Of a stretch of 64,000 nucleotides of DNA, positions 44,080 through 52,298 are shown piece after piece. Made by a program: the position numbers and the translations under genes. Every line of letters starts with the position of its first letter. Position 1 is the first letter of the stretch. Origin of the DNA: CADEED01 sp043747875 (GTDB taxonomy: Bacteria > Pseudomonadota > Gammaproteobacteria > Steroidobacterales > Steroidobacteraceae); assembly GCA_043747875.1 (NCBI GenBank), contig JAYTOI010000020.1, positions 1 to 64,000 of the forward strand. The letters are read 5' to 3'. The notes beneath the pieces are model-generated. The model was not told where the DNA came from, searched no databases, and was given only the letters and a program-made list of their open reading frames with translations.

Positions 44080-45999
44080 CTATGAAATGGCGTTGGCCGC
44101 GACCAGCGCGCGCGGATCGCTGGTGCCGCGATCGCCCAGCGCCTGCATCATCTGCTCGATCGCCACGAGCAACTCGTCGCAGGAGGCGATGCGATGCTCG
44201 CGCGATTTCGACATGAGTCGCTCGAGCAATGGTTGATAGGAAAGGTGGTGCACGGGCAATTCCGGCACCGGGGCCATCACGTGCTGCTGGAGCACGTCGA
44301 TGGCGGAGGCACCGAGATAGGGCTTCTTGCCCGCGAGCATCTCATAGAGGATGACGCCGAGACTGTACACATCGGTACGCGCGTCGAGCACCTCGCCCTG
44401 CGCCTGCTCGGGGCTCATGTAGTAAGGCGAGCCGCGCAACACGCCGGTGCGCGTGCTGCCGTCACCCGAGAGCAGGCTGCGCGCGAGACCGAAATCGATG
44501 AGTACCACGCTGCCGTCGTCGCGCAGCATGACATTGGGTGGTTTGAGATCGCGGTGGATGAGGCCGGAGTCGTGCACCACTTTCAGTGAGCGCGCGATCT
44601 CGCGCAGGAAGGCGATGGCCTCGTCGGACGTCAGCGGATTCTGCAGCCGCGCCTTGAGGTCGCCGCACGGGAAATATTCCATCGCGAGGTACTCGACGCC
44701 CTCGTGAATGCCGTAGTCGAACAGATCGATGATCGACGGATGATCGAGCGCTGCAATGGCCTCGAACTCGCGCTGGAACATGATCGCGCGCTGCCCGGTG
44801 TCGCTGGCGTCGCCGGAATGTTTGCGCTTGGACACCTTCAACGCGACGTTGTGACCGAGATCCTCGCAGATCGCCAGATAGACGGCGGCCGCCTCGGACT
44901 CGCCGATCTTCTGCAAGATCGTGTAACCCGGGATGTGGTGAGTCTCGGGCGCGATCTGCTTCGATTCCTTCGTCTGTGCCTTCGGCATATCCGGCGGCGA
45001 AGACTCCGACGCCGCGCGCGCGGCCGGCAAGGAGCGGGCGGCGGGTTCATCGGCGTCCGCCGCCATGACCTTTGCTTCGGCCTTCACGTCGGCCTTGCGC
45101 GACTCCGGCACGGACCCGACCGCCGCGCGGGCGGCGTGCGCGAGACTCGCACCCGTGTGCGTGGAAATGTGCGGCTTCGCCGGCGGCTCGACCGGGGTCG
45201 CCTGCGCCGCCCGCGCGGCCTGCGCGAGACTGGCACCGGTGTGCGTGGATACATGCGACTTCGCGGGCGGCTCGGCCAGCGCGGCTCTGGCCGCCTGCGC
45301 GAGCCCTGCGCCCGCCTGCGTGGCGCCGGGCGATCGCACGGGATGTTCGGCGAGCGCGGTCTGCGCCGCCCGCGCGAGGGCGGAGCCCGTTCCCGTGTGC
45401 GTGGAGCTGAACGCCTTCACGGGATGCTCCGTCAGCGCGGCTTTCGCCGCCTGCGCGAGGCCGGAACCGGCGCCGGTGTGGGTGGCGCGCGGCGACAACG
45501 GTGGCGCCGCTCGCTCGCCCTCGGGCCTGGAAGGGCCGTTCGCGCTGCCGGCTCGCGCCGCGCGCTGCGCAGCCTTCTCGATGGTGCGCAGCGTGAGCTT
45601 GATCGAGCGCGTCAGCCGCTGCGGAGTCAGCAGGCGCTTGGGTAGATAGTCGGCCGCTCCGAGTCGCAGGCTGCGCACGGCCGTGAGCTCGCTGCCGCCC
45701 TCGGCGAGCACGATCATCTCGGGGAAGCCGGCCTGCCCGCGCAGCTTGCGAATCCACTCGAGCCCGTCGGTGGTGGGCTCTTCGTAGCTTTCGTCGAACG
45801 CCAACCCTAGCAGGACGATGTCGTAGTCGCGCGCGGTCATCGCGGTGCGCACGCGGCCGAAAGAAGACCAGTCCATGATCACGACCGAATCGTTGGGCCA
45901 GCCGACGCCGATGGCGTGGTGCAGCCAGGCGGCGTACTTCGCGTCGCGCTCGATGATGAGAAACTTCTGATTGCGCGGCTCTTCCATCTGCCTATTCAT
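44080..45999 (-). CDS. Serine/threonine protein kinase with N-terminal pseudo-receiver
   Basis: 639 residues. Receiver-like domain (about 10-135) where the beta3 aspartate is replaced (IVLLGLAFDES) although the late Lys is kept (YLPKRLL). Then a linker (about 170-300) with five 20-27-residue repeats of the type THTGASLAQAARAA, and a Hanks-type kinase (about 355-620) with VALKVSK (Lys), IHRDLKPPNVML, DFGLARS and the APE-like SPEQAQ. It should phosphorylate proteins in the cytosol. Overlaps the TonB-type gene by 8 bases and is followed by the CheA-like gene after 7. Confidence 0.88.
   Translation of the reverse strand: MNRQMEEPRNQKFLIIERDAKYAAWLHHAIGVGWPNDSVVIMDWSSFGRVRTAMTARDYDIVLLGLAFDESYEEPTTDGLEWIRKLRGQAGFPEMIVLAEGGSELTAVRSLRLGAADYLPKRLLTPQRLTRSIKLTLRTIEKAAQRAARAGSANGPSRPEGERAAPPLSPRATHTGAGSGLAQAAKAALTEHPVKAFSSTHTGTGSALARAAQTALAEHPVRSPGATQAGAGLAQAARAALAEPPAKSHVSTHTGASLAQAARAAQATPVEPPAKPHISTHTGASLAHAARAAVGSVPESRKADVKAEAKVMAADADEPAARSLPAARAASESSPPDMPKAQTKESKQIAPETHHIPGYTILQKIGESEAAAVYLAICEDLGHNVALKVSKRKHSGDASDTGQRAIMFQREFEAIAALDHPSIIDLFDYGIHEGVEYLAMEYFPCGDLKARLQNPLTSDEAIAFLREIARSLKVVHDSGLIHRDLKPPNVMLRDDGSVVLIDFGLARSLLSGDGSTRTGVLRGSPYYMSPEQAQGEVLDARTDVYSLGVILYEMLAGKKPYLGASAIDVLQQHVMAPVPELPVHHLSYQPLLERLMSKSREHRIASCDELLVAIEQMMQALGDRGTSDPRALVAANAIS
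45100..45485 (-). repeat. Five tandem 60-81-bp coding repeats in the kinase linker
   Basis: The linker of the Ser/Thr kinase encodes five consecutive units starting THTG(A/T) or TQAG and continuing (S/G)LAQAA(K/R)AAL, separated by EHP/EPP-VK-type spacers. Units shorten from 27 to about 20 residues toward the kinase domain, consistent with past unit gain and loss. Confidence 0.8.
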
Positions 46000-48163
46000 C
46001 CGTGAATCGGATCCGTACCGCCGCGCGTTGCTCCACGGCCTTGGCCTCGCGCACCACCGGCTTGTAGCGCCACTGGCTGATGGCGGTGCGCGCGGCGGCG
46101 TCGAACGTGCGGCGCGGGCTCGAATTGGTGATCACGATGTCGCCGGTCGAGCCATCGGTGCGTACCGTGAACTCGAGCTCCACCCAGCCAGAAATCCGCC
46201 GATCGCGCGCGTATGCCGGAAACTTCGGCGCCACGTATTCCACCCGCTGCAGCGAGTTCGCGCCCACGACCGAGTCCTGCTGCGCGATCCGCTCGCGTGT
46301 CGCCGCGAGCTCGGTCTCGGCCGCAGACAAATCCGGGCTGGTGAAACCGATCTGGCGCGCCTCGCTGTTCCACACGTCCGCCGCATTGACGTCGTTGCGT
46401 GCGAGTGCGCCGCGCATTTCGCGCAGATATGCATTGCCGAGATTCTGCCGCGCGGTCGCGACCACGGGGTTCGATCCATCGGCGCTGATGAGTGCCAGCA
46501 GGTGCTGCTTCGCGCTGTCCGACGGCTCGAGCAGGCGGTTCGCGCCGAGTGCCGTAGTGAACGCCTGAGTGAGGGCGGCGACCTTGCTGGCGCGCTCGCC
46601 GATGAGCTTGTCCTGCAGCGAGCGGCGGATGTTCGCGAGCTCCGGACGCGCCGCCCCCGCGCCGTCGGCATTGGCGAGCCAGCGTTCCGTCTCGGCGGCA
46701 TTGACGGCGTCGACGGCGGCGGCCGCACGCGTCAGCATTTCCTTCTGCAGCGCGCGCGACACCTCGGGCAGCGTCGGATCTTCCGGAATGGTCTGGCGCG
46801 CCGCTTCCAGGTAGAAGCGCGCGCTGTCCTCGGGCGGCTCGATGAGCGCGCCGCTCTTGAGGCGCGCGTTCGCCAGCCGTAGATAGGCGGCGCCCTTCTC
46901 GGCGTTGTCCTTGACGTCGACGTCCTGCTTGCGCATCAGCGCCGCACGCTCGTGCTCCATGTCGATCTGCATCATGAGAAACGCACCGCGCGCGGTGGCG
47001 GGGGTCAGTTTCTCCGCAACGCCGACCATGCTCTTCGCGTCTTCGGGATTGCCCGCGGTCAGCGCGCGCTCCGCCGCGCTCAGCAGGCGGTCGGCGACGC
47101 GTACCAGTCCGGCCTTCGCGAGCGTGTTGGTCGGATCCATCGCGAGCACGCCGTTGAACAGCTCGACCGCGTTGCGGTCGGCAGGCGAGGCGAGTTCCCC
47201 GCGTTGTAAGGCCGCCTCGGCCTGCTCCAGTTGATTGCGCAGCCGCTGATCGAACGTCAGCGCCGGTGCGGAAGGCGTCTGCTGCGTGGATTCGTCGGGC
47301 ACGCGCACCGTGGCAGGAGTGCGCGCGGTCACGGCCGGCGCCGACGCGGTGGGCGGCGTCGCGGGCTGACGCAGACGCTCGGCGACGGATTGCTCTGCGG
47401 CTGGAGTCGTTGGCGCTGCCACCGGCGCCGGCGCCGGCGTTTGCACCGGCGTGACAGCGGGCTCTGGCGTCGGCACCGTCTGCGCCGCCCGCTCCGCTGC
47501 CTGGGGCGGCTCCGCGGTCTCGTCCTGGCGCGGCGACGCTTGCTGCGCCACGTGCGCGTCGCGCGGCGCATCGCCGCCGCCGGAGCTCATCGCATACCAC
47601 AGTCCACCGCCGAGGACGACCACGGCCGCGGCGGCCGCGGCTCTAACTAACAACTTGCCACGCCCTTCGCCCGTCGTCTCGTTGCTCGCGAATTCGGCGC
47701 GCGAGAAGTCCGGGCGCACCTGCTCGAGCGTGCGCTCGACGTTCTCCACTTCGTGCCGGCGCAGCGCGGCTTCGACGAACAATCGCACCCGCGGTGCCGA
47801 TACCGGGCGATGCAGGAATCGATAGACGACACCCGAAGTGATCTGACTGGCGACCTTCGACTGTTCCTCGGCCGTGCCGGCGACGACCAGCACGAGATCG
47901 GGCCACGTGCCGCGCAGACGCTCGGACATCGCGGCCAGATCGCCTTCGATGAACATGCTGTCGAGTAGACAGGCCGAGACGCGACGGCTGTTGAGATGCG
48001 GAGTCAGCTCCGCTTCCGAAGTTACCAGGATGAGATCGTGCGCAGGATCGATCGTGCTGCGCAGAAGACCGATGAGCGCTCTATCCTGCGTGAGCGCAGC
48101 AATCGCCACCGGCGCCTGAACGGGCGCGAGCGTGGGTGGATTGAAGTCCGACTGCGGCAGCAT
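45992..48163 (-). CDS. TonB C-terminal domain protein with N-terminal degenerate receiver
   Basis: 723 residues. The N-terminal about 125 residues fold like a receiver (CLLDSMFIEGDL at beta3, VVAGT at beta4) but the conserved Lys is replaced (RFLHRPVS). A membrane helix (about 180-200), a Pro/Ala/Thr linker (about 210-300), a TPR-like helical region (about 300-600), and a TonB C-terminal domain (about 640-723, starting APKFPAYARDRRISGWVELE) follow. Receiver in the cytosol and TonB in the periplasm would link the two compartments. First gene of the operon. Confidence 0.8.
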   Translation of the reverse strand: MLPQSDFNPPTLAPVQAPVAIAALTQDRALIGLLRSTIDPAHDLILVTSEAELTPHLNSRRVSACLLDSMFIEGDLAAMSERLRGTWPDLVLVVAGTAEEQSKVASQITSGVVYRFLHRPVSAPRVRLFVEAALRRHEVENVERTLEQVRPDFSRAEFASNETTGEGRGKLLVRAAAAAAVVVLGGGLWYAMSSGGGDAPRDAHVAQQASPRQDETAEPPQAAERAAQTVPTPEPAVTPVQTPAPAPVAAPTTPAAEQSVAERLRQPATPPTASAPAVTARTPATVRVPDESTQQTPSAPALTFDQRLRNQLEQAEAALQRGELASPADRNAVELFNGVLAMDPTNTLAKAGLVRVADRLLSAAERALTAGNPEDAKSMVGVAEKLTPATARGAFLMMQIDMEHERAALMRKQDVDVKDNAEKGAAYLRLANARLKSGALIEPPEDSARFYLEAARQTIPEDPTLPEVSRALQKEMLTRAAAAVDAVNAAETERWLANADGAGAARPELANIRRSLQDKLIGERASKVAALTQAFTTALGANRLLEPSDSAKQHLLALISADGSNPVVATARQNLGNAYLREMRGALARNDVNAADVWNSEARQIGFTSPDLSAAETELAATRERIAQQDSVVGANSLQRVEYVAPKFPAYARDRRISGWVELEFTVRTDGSTGDIVITNSSPRRTFDAAARTAISQWRYKPVVREAKAVEQRAAVRIRFTDE

Positions 48164-48384
48164 GGGGTTCGCAGGTCCCTGAAAGACAGTGAAAAGAAGG
48201 GGTTCCGGGGCACTTTAACAAGATATGTAAGTTTATCGGTGCGACGTGCCGCACGACCTCGCGCACCGGTAATCCGTGAACTGCGTCCCGTGGCCATTGT
48301 CCCGTAACGAGACAGTTTTCACAGTTGGGGTCGTGGTTTGCCGCCGTTATGATCGCGACCGCCCTGCAGCAATTGGAGTGATAA
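48164..48384. promoter_or_regulatory. Divergent promoter region
   Basis: 221 bases separate the TonB-kinase operon (minus) from an exported unknown protein (plus). An AT-rich stretch at 48212-48240 carries, on the minus strand, an extended -10-like TGTTAAAGT (48213-48221). On the plus strand TTATGAT near 48344 could serve the other gene, which has GGAG before its ATG. No clear operator seen. Confidence 0.35.
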
Positions 48385-49311
48385 ATGCCTTTCAGAGCTG
48401 TGTTTTTAGCGCTCCTGCTGGCTGCCGCGGCCGGTCCGGTCCTGGCGGCCGGTCCAAACAATGCCCAGGAGAAGGGCGCCCGGGACTTCCTGGTCGCCGC
48501 GGCCAGCGGCAGCGCCCAGGCCATCGCCCAGGAGCTGCATCCAGAAGAGCTGGAAAAGCTGCGCGGGCGTCTGATCGAGCTGCTGCGCGCCGAGAACTCG
48601 CGCCGCGACAACACCTACCGTTCACGGCTGTTCGGGCCCGGCCGCTCGCTGGCCGAGCTCGAGAGCATGACCGCAGTACGTTTCTATGGCGCCCTGGCGG
48701 ACCGCCTGCGGCTGCGCGCCCGACCGTATGAGAAGTTCGAATGGCTGGCGGTCGTCCCGGATGGCAAGGTGGTCTATCTACTTGGAAAGGGCGTGCCGGC
48801 CAAGGATCGCGGCGCGGTCAAGGTCACCGTCACCGTGGGGCTGCTGCAATACGGCGCGCAGTGGCGCGCCATCATTCCGACCGAGATCGAGGCCCAGATC
48901 GACGATTTGCTCGAAAACCGCGCCACCCCGGCTCCCGTGGTGGCCGGCAGCGGCAGCCCGGGCGGCGCGGCCGCCGCGCAGGCGCCGCTGGCGTCCGGCA
49001 TCAGCGAGCTGCTGGCGCGTGCCGAAGCGTCGCTGGCCGGGGGAAATTGCGAGGAATACTACGACGAGGTCATGAGCCCGAACTTCAACCGCGCCACCGC
49101 GCGCAGCGCGCGCAAGACGCTGCTGAACGCCTGCACGAACAACGAGAGCACCCGCGAGACCATGATCACCACGCTGCGCATCGTGCAGGAGCTGCGGCCG
49201 CGCTACGATCTCGGCGGCGCGCGTGCCGTCTACGACGTCAGCGGCCAGGGCCTGCCGTACGAGCGCTTCGTACTCGAGAAGGTCAAGGACCGCTGGTACA
49301 TAGCCGAATAG
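48385..49311 (+). CDS. Exported hypothetical protein
   Basis: 308 residues with a signal peptide (MPFRAVFLALLLAAAAGPVLA). Two similar-sized parts are joined by a Gly/Ala/Pro linker (about 185-205). The N-terminal part is helical then beta (VKVTVTVGLLQYGAQWRAII); the C-terminal part begins LLARAEASLAGGNCEEYYDE and ends YERFVLEKVKDRWYIAE, resembling NTF2/DUF4878-like cone folds. Two cysteines lie in the C-terminal part (NCEEYY, NACTNN). Periplasmic by prediction, function unknown. Confidence 0.65.
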   Translation: MPFRAVFLALLLAAAAGPVLAAGPNNAQEKGARDFLVAAASGSAQAIAQELHPEELEKLRGRLIELLRAENSRRDNTYRSRLFGPGRSLAELESMTAVRFYGALADRLRLRARPYEKFEWLAVVPDGKVVYLLGKGVPAKDRGAVKVTVTVGLLQYGAQWRAIIPTEIEAQIDDLLENRATPAPVVAGSGSPGGAAAAQAPLASGISELLARAEASLAGGNCEEYYDEVMSPNFNRATARSARKTLLNACTNNESTRETMITTLRIVQELRPRYDLGGARAVYDVSGQGLPYERFVLEKVKDRWYIAE

Positions 49312-49324
49312 GTAGGTCCGAACC

Positions 49325-49804
49325 ATGCTGAACATACGACCGGCAACGCGTGCCGACGCGGCGACCGTGGCAAGCCTGGTGCGCGAGCTGGCGGACTACG
49401 AAAAGCTTTCGCATGAGGCGCAGGCGGGCCCGGAAGATTTCCTGCGCGAGCTGGAATCCCCAAACCCGGTCATCCGCGTGCTGATCGCCGACTGGAATGG
49501 CGAGCCGGCGGGTTTCGCGCTCTATTTCTTCAACTTCTCGACCTTCGTCGGGCGTCCGGGACTGTATCTCGAAGATCTGTTCGTGCGCCCCGCGCTGCGC
49601 AGTCTGGGGCTCGGCCGCGCGCTGCTGCGCGAGCTCGCGCGCGTCGCCGAGGCGCGCGGCTGCGGCCGCATGGAATGGGCCGTACTCGACTGGAACGAGC
49701 CGGCGTTGAAGTTCTACCAGACGCTGGGCGCGCGCCAGATGAAGGAGTGGATCATCCACCGGCTGACGCCGGTCGAGATCGCGAAGCTCGCCGCCGAGCG
49801 CTGA
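49325..49804 (+). CDS. GNAT family N-acetyltransferase, diamine acetyltransferase-like
   Basis: 159 residues. LNIRPATRADAATVASLVRE start, GFALYFFNFSTFVGRPGLYL strand pair, and motif A LRSLGLGRALLRELA followed by WAVLDWNEPALKFYQTLGA. The FFNFSTF...PGLYLEDLFV region is typical of the spermidine/spermine acetyltransferase-like group. It would acetylate a polyamine or amine with acetyl-CoA. It starts 13 bases after the exported protein gene. Confidence 0.88.
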   Translation: MLNIRPATRADAATVASLVRELADYEKLSHEAQAGPEDFLRELESPNPVIRVLIADWNGEPAGFALYFFNFSTFVGRPGLYLEDLFVRPALRSLGLGRALLRELARVAEARGCGRMEWAVLDWNEPALKFYQTLGARQMKEWIIHRLTPVEIAKLAAER

Positions 49805-49820
49805 GGCTCGCAGAGCTTCC

Positions 49821-50576
49821 CTAGTTCCCGTCGATTGTGAATCGAGTGCCGCGGAACGACAGCCGTGCGCCGGTTGGCGTGATGAACTCGACGCGCACGC
49901 CTTCGGGCAACGAGTCGCCCTCGCGCAGCTTCCGCATGTTGATGAACACGAAGCGCTCCGCGGGATTCGCGGCGTACACGTGCATGTCGAGCCGCAGCTC
50001 GGGAAGCTGCGTGCCGCGCGCGATCAATTCGTCGCGCGATGGCGCGCCGCTCGCGCTGCGCGCCTCCGTTGTCGCCCGCGCCTGCGCGGGCGTCACGGCC
50101 TCCGCGTAATCGCTGGCGTTGTAGTCAGGCGGCACGGATTGCTCGTGGCCGGAGAGCACCGGCTCCTCGACGAGCGGCGGTGCGCTGCTAGGCGCGATGG
50201 CACCGGCCTGAACGTCGTGCATGCCGGTCGCCCCCGTCCCCACGACAATAGTCGGCGCTGAGCCCACGGGAATGTTCACGGTCGTCGGAATCGTCACGGT
50301 CGCCGGCACCGTGACCATGCCGGGTGGTGCGCCGGCTGTCGCGGCGGCCAAGCTATTGCCTGCGCCCGCGCTCGCCGCGGGGGGCGGCGCATCGGCCGCG
50401 CGCAGCAACAACCACGCAAGCGCCGCGACATTCACCACGAACAACACCGCCAGGCCGATGGCCCACAGCGGAAATTTGCGCCGCCGCTGCGCGACCTTCA
50501 CTTCGAACAGCGCGGGCGAAGTCTGCCGCTGGCGGTCCATTTCGGATTTCTTGAGTGCATCGAGAATGAAAGACAT
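49821..50576 (-). CDS. gspB: General secretion pathway protein GspB
   Basis: 251 residues. MSFILDALKKSEMDRQRQ at the start, a membrane helix (about 37-58), a long Ala/Pro/Thr-rich periplasmic linker with imperfect TVPATVTIPTTVNIP steps, and the C-terminal GspB domain (about 180-251, RLDMHVYAANPAERFVFINM then GVRVEFITPTGARLSFRG). With GspA it helps place the type II secretion secretin GspD in peptidoglycan. Starts 1 base after the gspA stop. The start at the MSFILDALKKSE motif is diagnostic. Confidence 0.92.
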   Translation of the reverse strand: MSFILDALKKSEMDRQRQTSPALFEVKVAQRRRKFPLWAIGLAVLFVVNVAALAWLLLRAADAPPPAASAGAGNSLAAATAGAPPGMVTVPATVTIPTTVNIPVGSAPTIVVGTGATGMHDVQAGAIAPSSAPPLVEEPVLSGHEQSVPPDYNASDYAEAVTPAQARATTEARSASGAPSRDELIARGTQLPELRLDMHVYAANPAERFVFINMRKLREGDSLPEGVRVEFITPTGARLSFRGTRFTIDGN

Positions 50577-50577
50577 C

Positions 50578-52188
50578 TCAGCTCCCGAGATCGGCGAGCA
50601 GACTGGGACTGCCGGCCTCTTTGAGTGCGCCGTCGAGCACAACCTGTGTCTGAACGCCCGCGATGCCGTCGACGGACAGACGGTTCCTACGCTGGAAATC
50701 CTCGACCAGCGTGACCAGGTCCGCGTCGAAGCGGTCGCTGGCCTGCTCCTGCGGCAGCCCGTTCACGCGATGCAGGCTCTCCCGCAGCCACTTCACGCGC
50801 GCGTCGCGCGCGCCGAACGCGAGCACCTGCGAGCTGCCCGAAGCCGGACGCCACAGCAGGACGTACTCGCCGAACCAGCTGCGCAACAGATCGCCGACCC
50901 GCACCGCGCGCTGCGCGCCGCCGAGGTCCACGAGCGCGCGCTCGTCGTCGAGCCCCGTGAGCACCACCTGGTGCGGGCGGCCCGCCGCATCGATCACGTT
51001 GAGCACCGCGGGCCGGTTGAACAGCCGCAGCTGCGCGAGCGAGCCGCGCTGCGTGAGGCACTCGAGCCCTGCCCGCAGCGCCTGGGTGCACGGGTCGGTC
51101 TGACCCGCGACGTAGCCGGTTTTCCAGAGCGCGAATAGCTTGTTGTACGCGTTGTCGGGGTCGGTCTCGGCGTCGTACTTGACTAACAGCTCCTCGAGCG
51201 CCGGCGGGGGCGGCGCGGGCTTCGCAGTGACCGCCGGCACCGCGGGCTGGATGGCGGCCGCCGGCGGCGCGGCGACCGGACGCTCTAGAAAGCGGGGTAC
51301 GAACAGCACGGCGCTGGCCACGGCCACCGCGGCGATGGCCGAGCCCGCCGCCCATGGCACCCAGCGAGGCGGAATCGTACGCCCGAACACCTCGCCCGCG
51401 GCACGGCGCACGACGCTGGCGTTCACGACGTGTCGGTCTTCGGTAAAGGCACCGAGCAGCGCGCGGTCGCAGATGATGTTGATGAGGCGTGGCACGCCGC
51501 TGGACAGGCGTCGCACTTCGCGCAGCGCGCCGCTCGTGAACACGTCGTGCGCGGCGCCCGCGACGCGCAGGCGGTGGCGCACGTACGAAGCGGTCTCGTT
51601 GCGCGACAGCGGATCGAGGTGATAACGCCCGGTGATGCGCTGGGCGAGCTGCCGCAGCTCGGTGCGCGCCAGCAGCTCGCGCAACTCCGGCTGACCGATC
51701 AGGATGATCTGCAGCAGCTTCTGCGTTTCGGTTTCGAGATTGGTGAGCAACCGCACCTGCTCGAGCACTTCCGGCGCGAGGTTCTGCGCCTCGTCGACGA
51801 CCAGCACGATGCGCTTGCCGTCGGCATGCGCATTGAGCAGGTGCAGGCTCAGGTGGTCGACCAGATCTTTGAGGCTGGTTTCCGACTCCGGCGGAATCGA
51901 GATGCCGATCTCCTCGCAGATCGCGAGCAGGAACTCCGACGGCTTCATGCGCGGATTGAGGATCAGCGCGATCTCGGCGTGCTTCGGTGCCTGAGCGAGC
52001 AACGATCGAACTACCGTCGTCTTGCCCGTGCCGACCTCTCCGGTGAGCTGGATGAAGCCGCCGGCCTCGTTGATGCCATACACCAGGTGTGCGAGCGCCT
52101 CCGCGTGCCGTTCCGAGAGGAACAGGTAGCGCGGATCGGGAGTGATGGAAAACGGCTTTTCGTTGAGGCCGAAGAAAGAGGCGTACAT
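50578..52188 (-). CDS. gspA: General secretion pathway AAA ATPase GspA (ExeA-like)
   Basis: 536 residues. MYASFFGLNEKPFSITPDPR start, Walker A GEVGTGKTT (about 50-58), Walker B IVLVVDEAQNL, then sensor region; membrane helix (about 275-295); periplasmic part with a peptidase C39-like segment and a C-terminal peptidoglycan-binding domain (about 490-530, EDFQRRNRLSVDGIAGVQT). Partner of GspB in secretin assembly. No other gsp gene is in the window, so the pair is separate from the main type II cluster. Confidence 0.92.
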   Translation of the reverse strand: MYASFFGLNEKPFSITPDPRYLFLSERHAEALAHLVYGINEAGGFIQLTGEVGTGKTTVVRSLLAQAPKHAEIALILNPRMKPSEFLLAICEEIGISIPPESETSLKDLVDHLSLHLLNAHADGKRIVLVVDEAQNLAPEVLEQVRLLTNLETETQKLLQIILIGQPELRELLARTELRQLAQRITGRYHLDPLSRNETASYVRHRLRVAGAAHDVFTSGALREVRRLSSGVPRLINIICDRALLGAFTEDRHVVNASVVRRAAGEVFGRTIPPRWVPWAAGSAIAAVAVASAVLFVPRFLERPVAAPPAAAIQPAVPAVTAKPAPPPPALEELLVKYDAETDPDNAYNKLFALWKTGYVAGQTDPCTQALRAGLECLTQRGSLAQLRLFNRPAVLNVIDAAGRPHQVVLTGLDDERALVDLGGAQRAVRVGDLLRSWFGEYVLLWRPASGSSQVLAFGARDARVKWLRESLHRVNGLPQEQASDRFDADLVTLVEDFQRRNRLSVDGIAGVQTQVVLDGALKEAGSPSLLADLGS

Positions 52189-52298
52189 GTCTATGCGGTC
52201 TGAAAATTTGGGCCGCAAGGTTCTAACGGCCGGGGAGTATTACACGGGTTCTGAAGGCCCGCCGTCCATGAAATCCACGCTGCGGGCCTCTGCTCAGC

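Noticed and set aside
43954..44216. Additional genes between the CheA-like and kinase genes on the plus strand
   Set aside because: Frames there are antisense shadows; the minus-strand genes are separated by only 7 bases.
45047..45757. Large open frames over the kinase linker repeats
   Set aside because: These mirror the repeats in other frames; kinase motifs fix the true frame.
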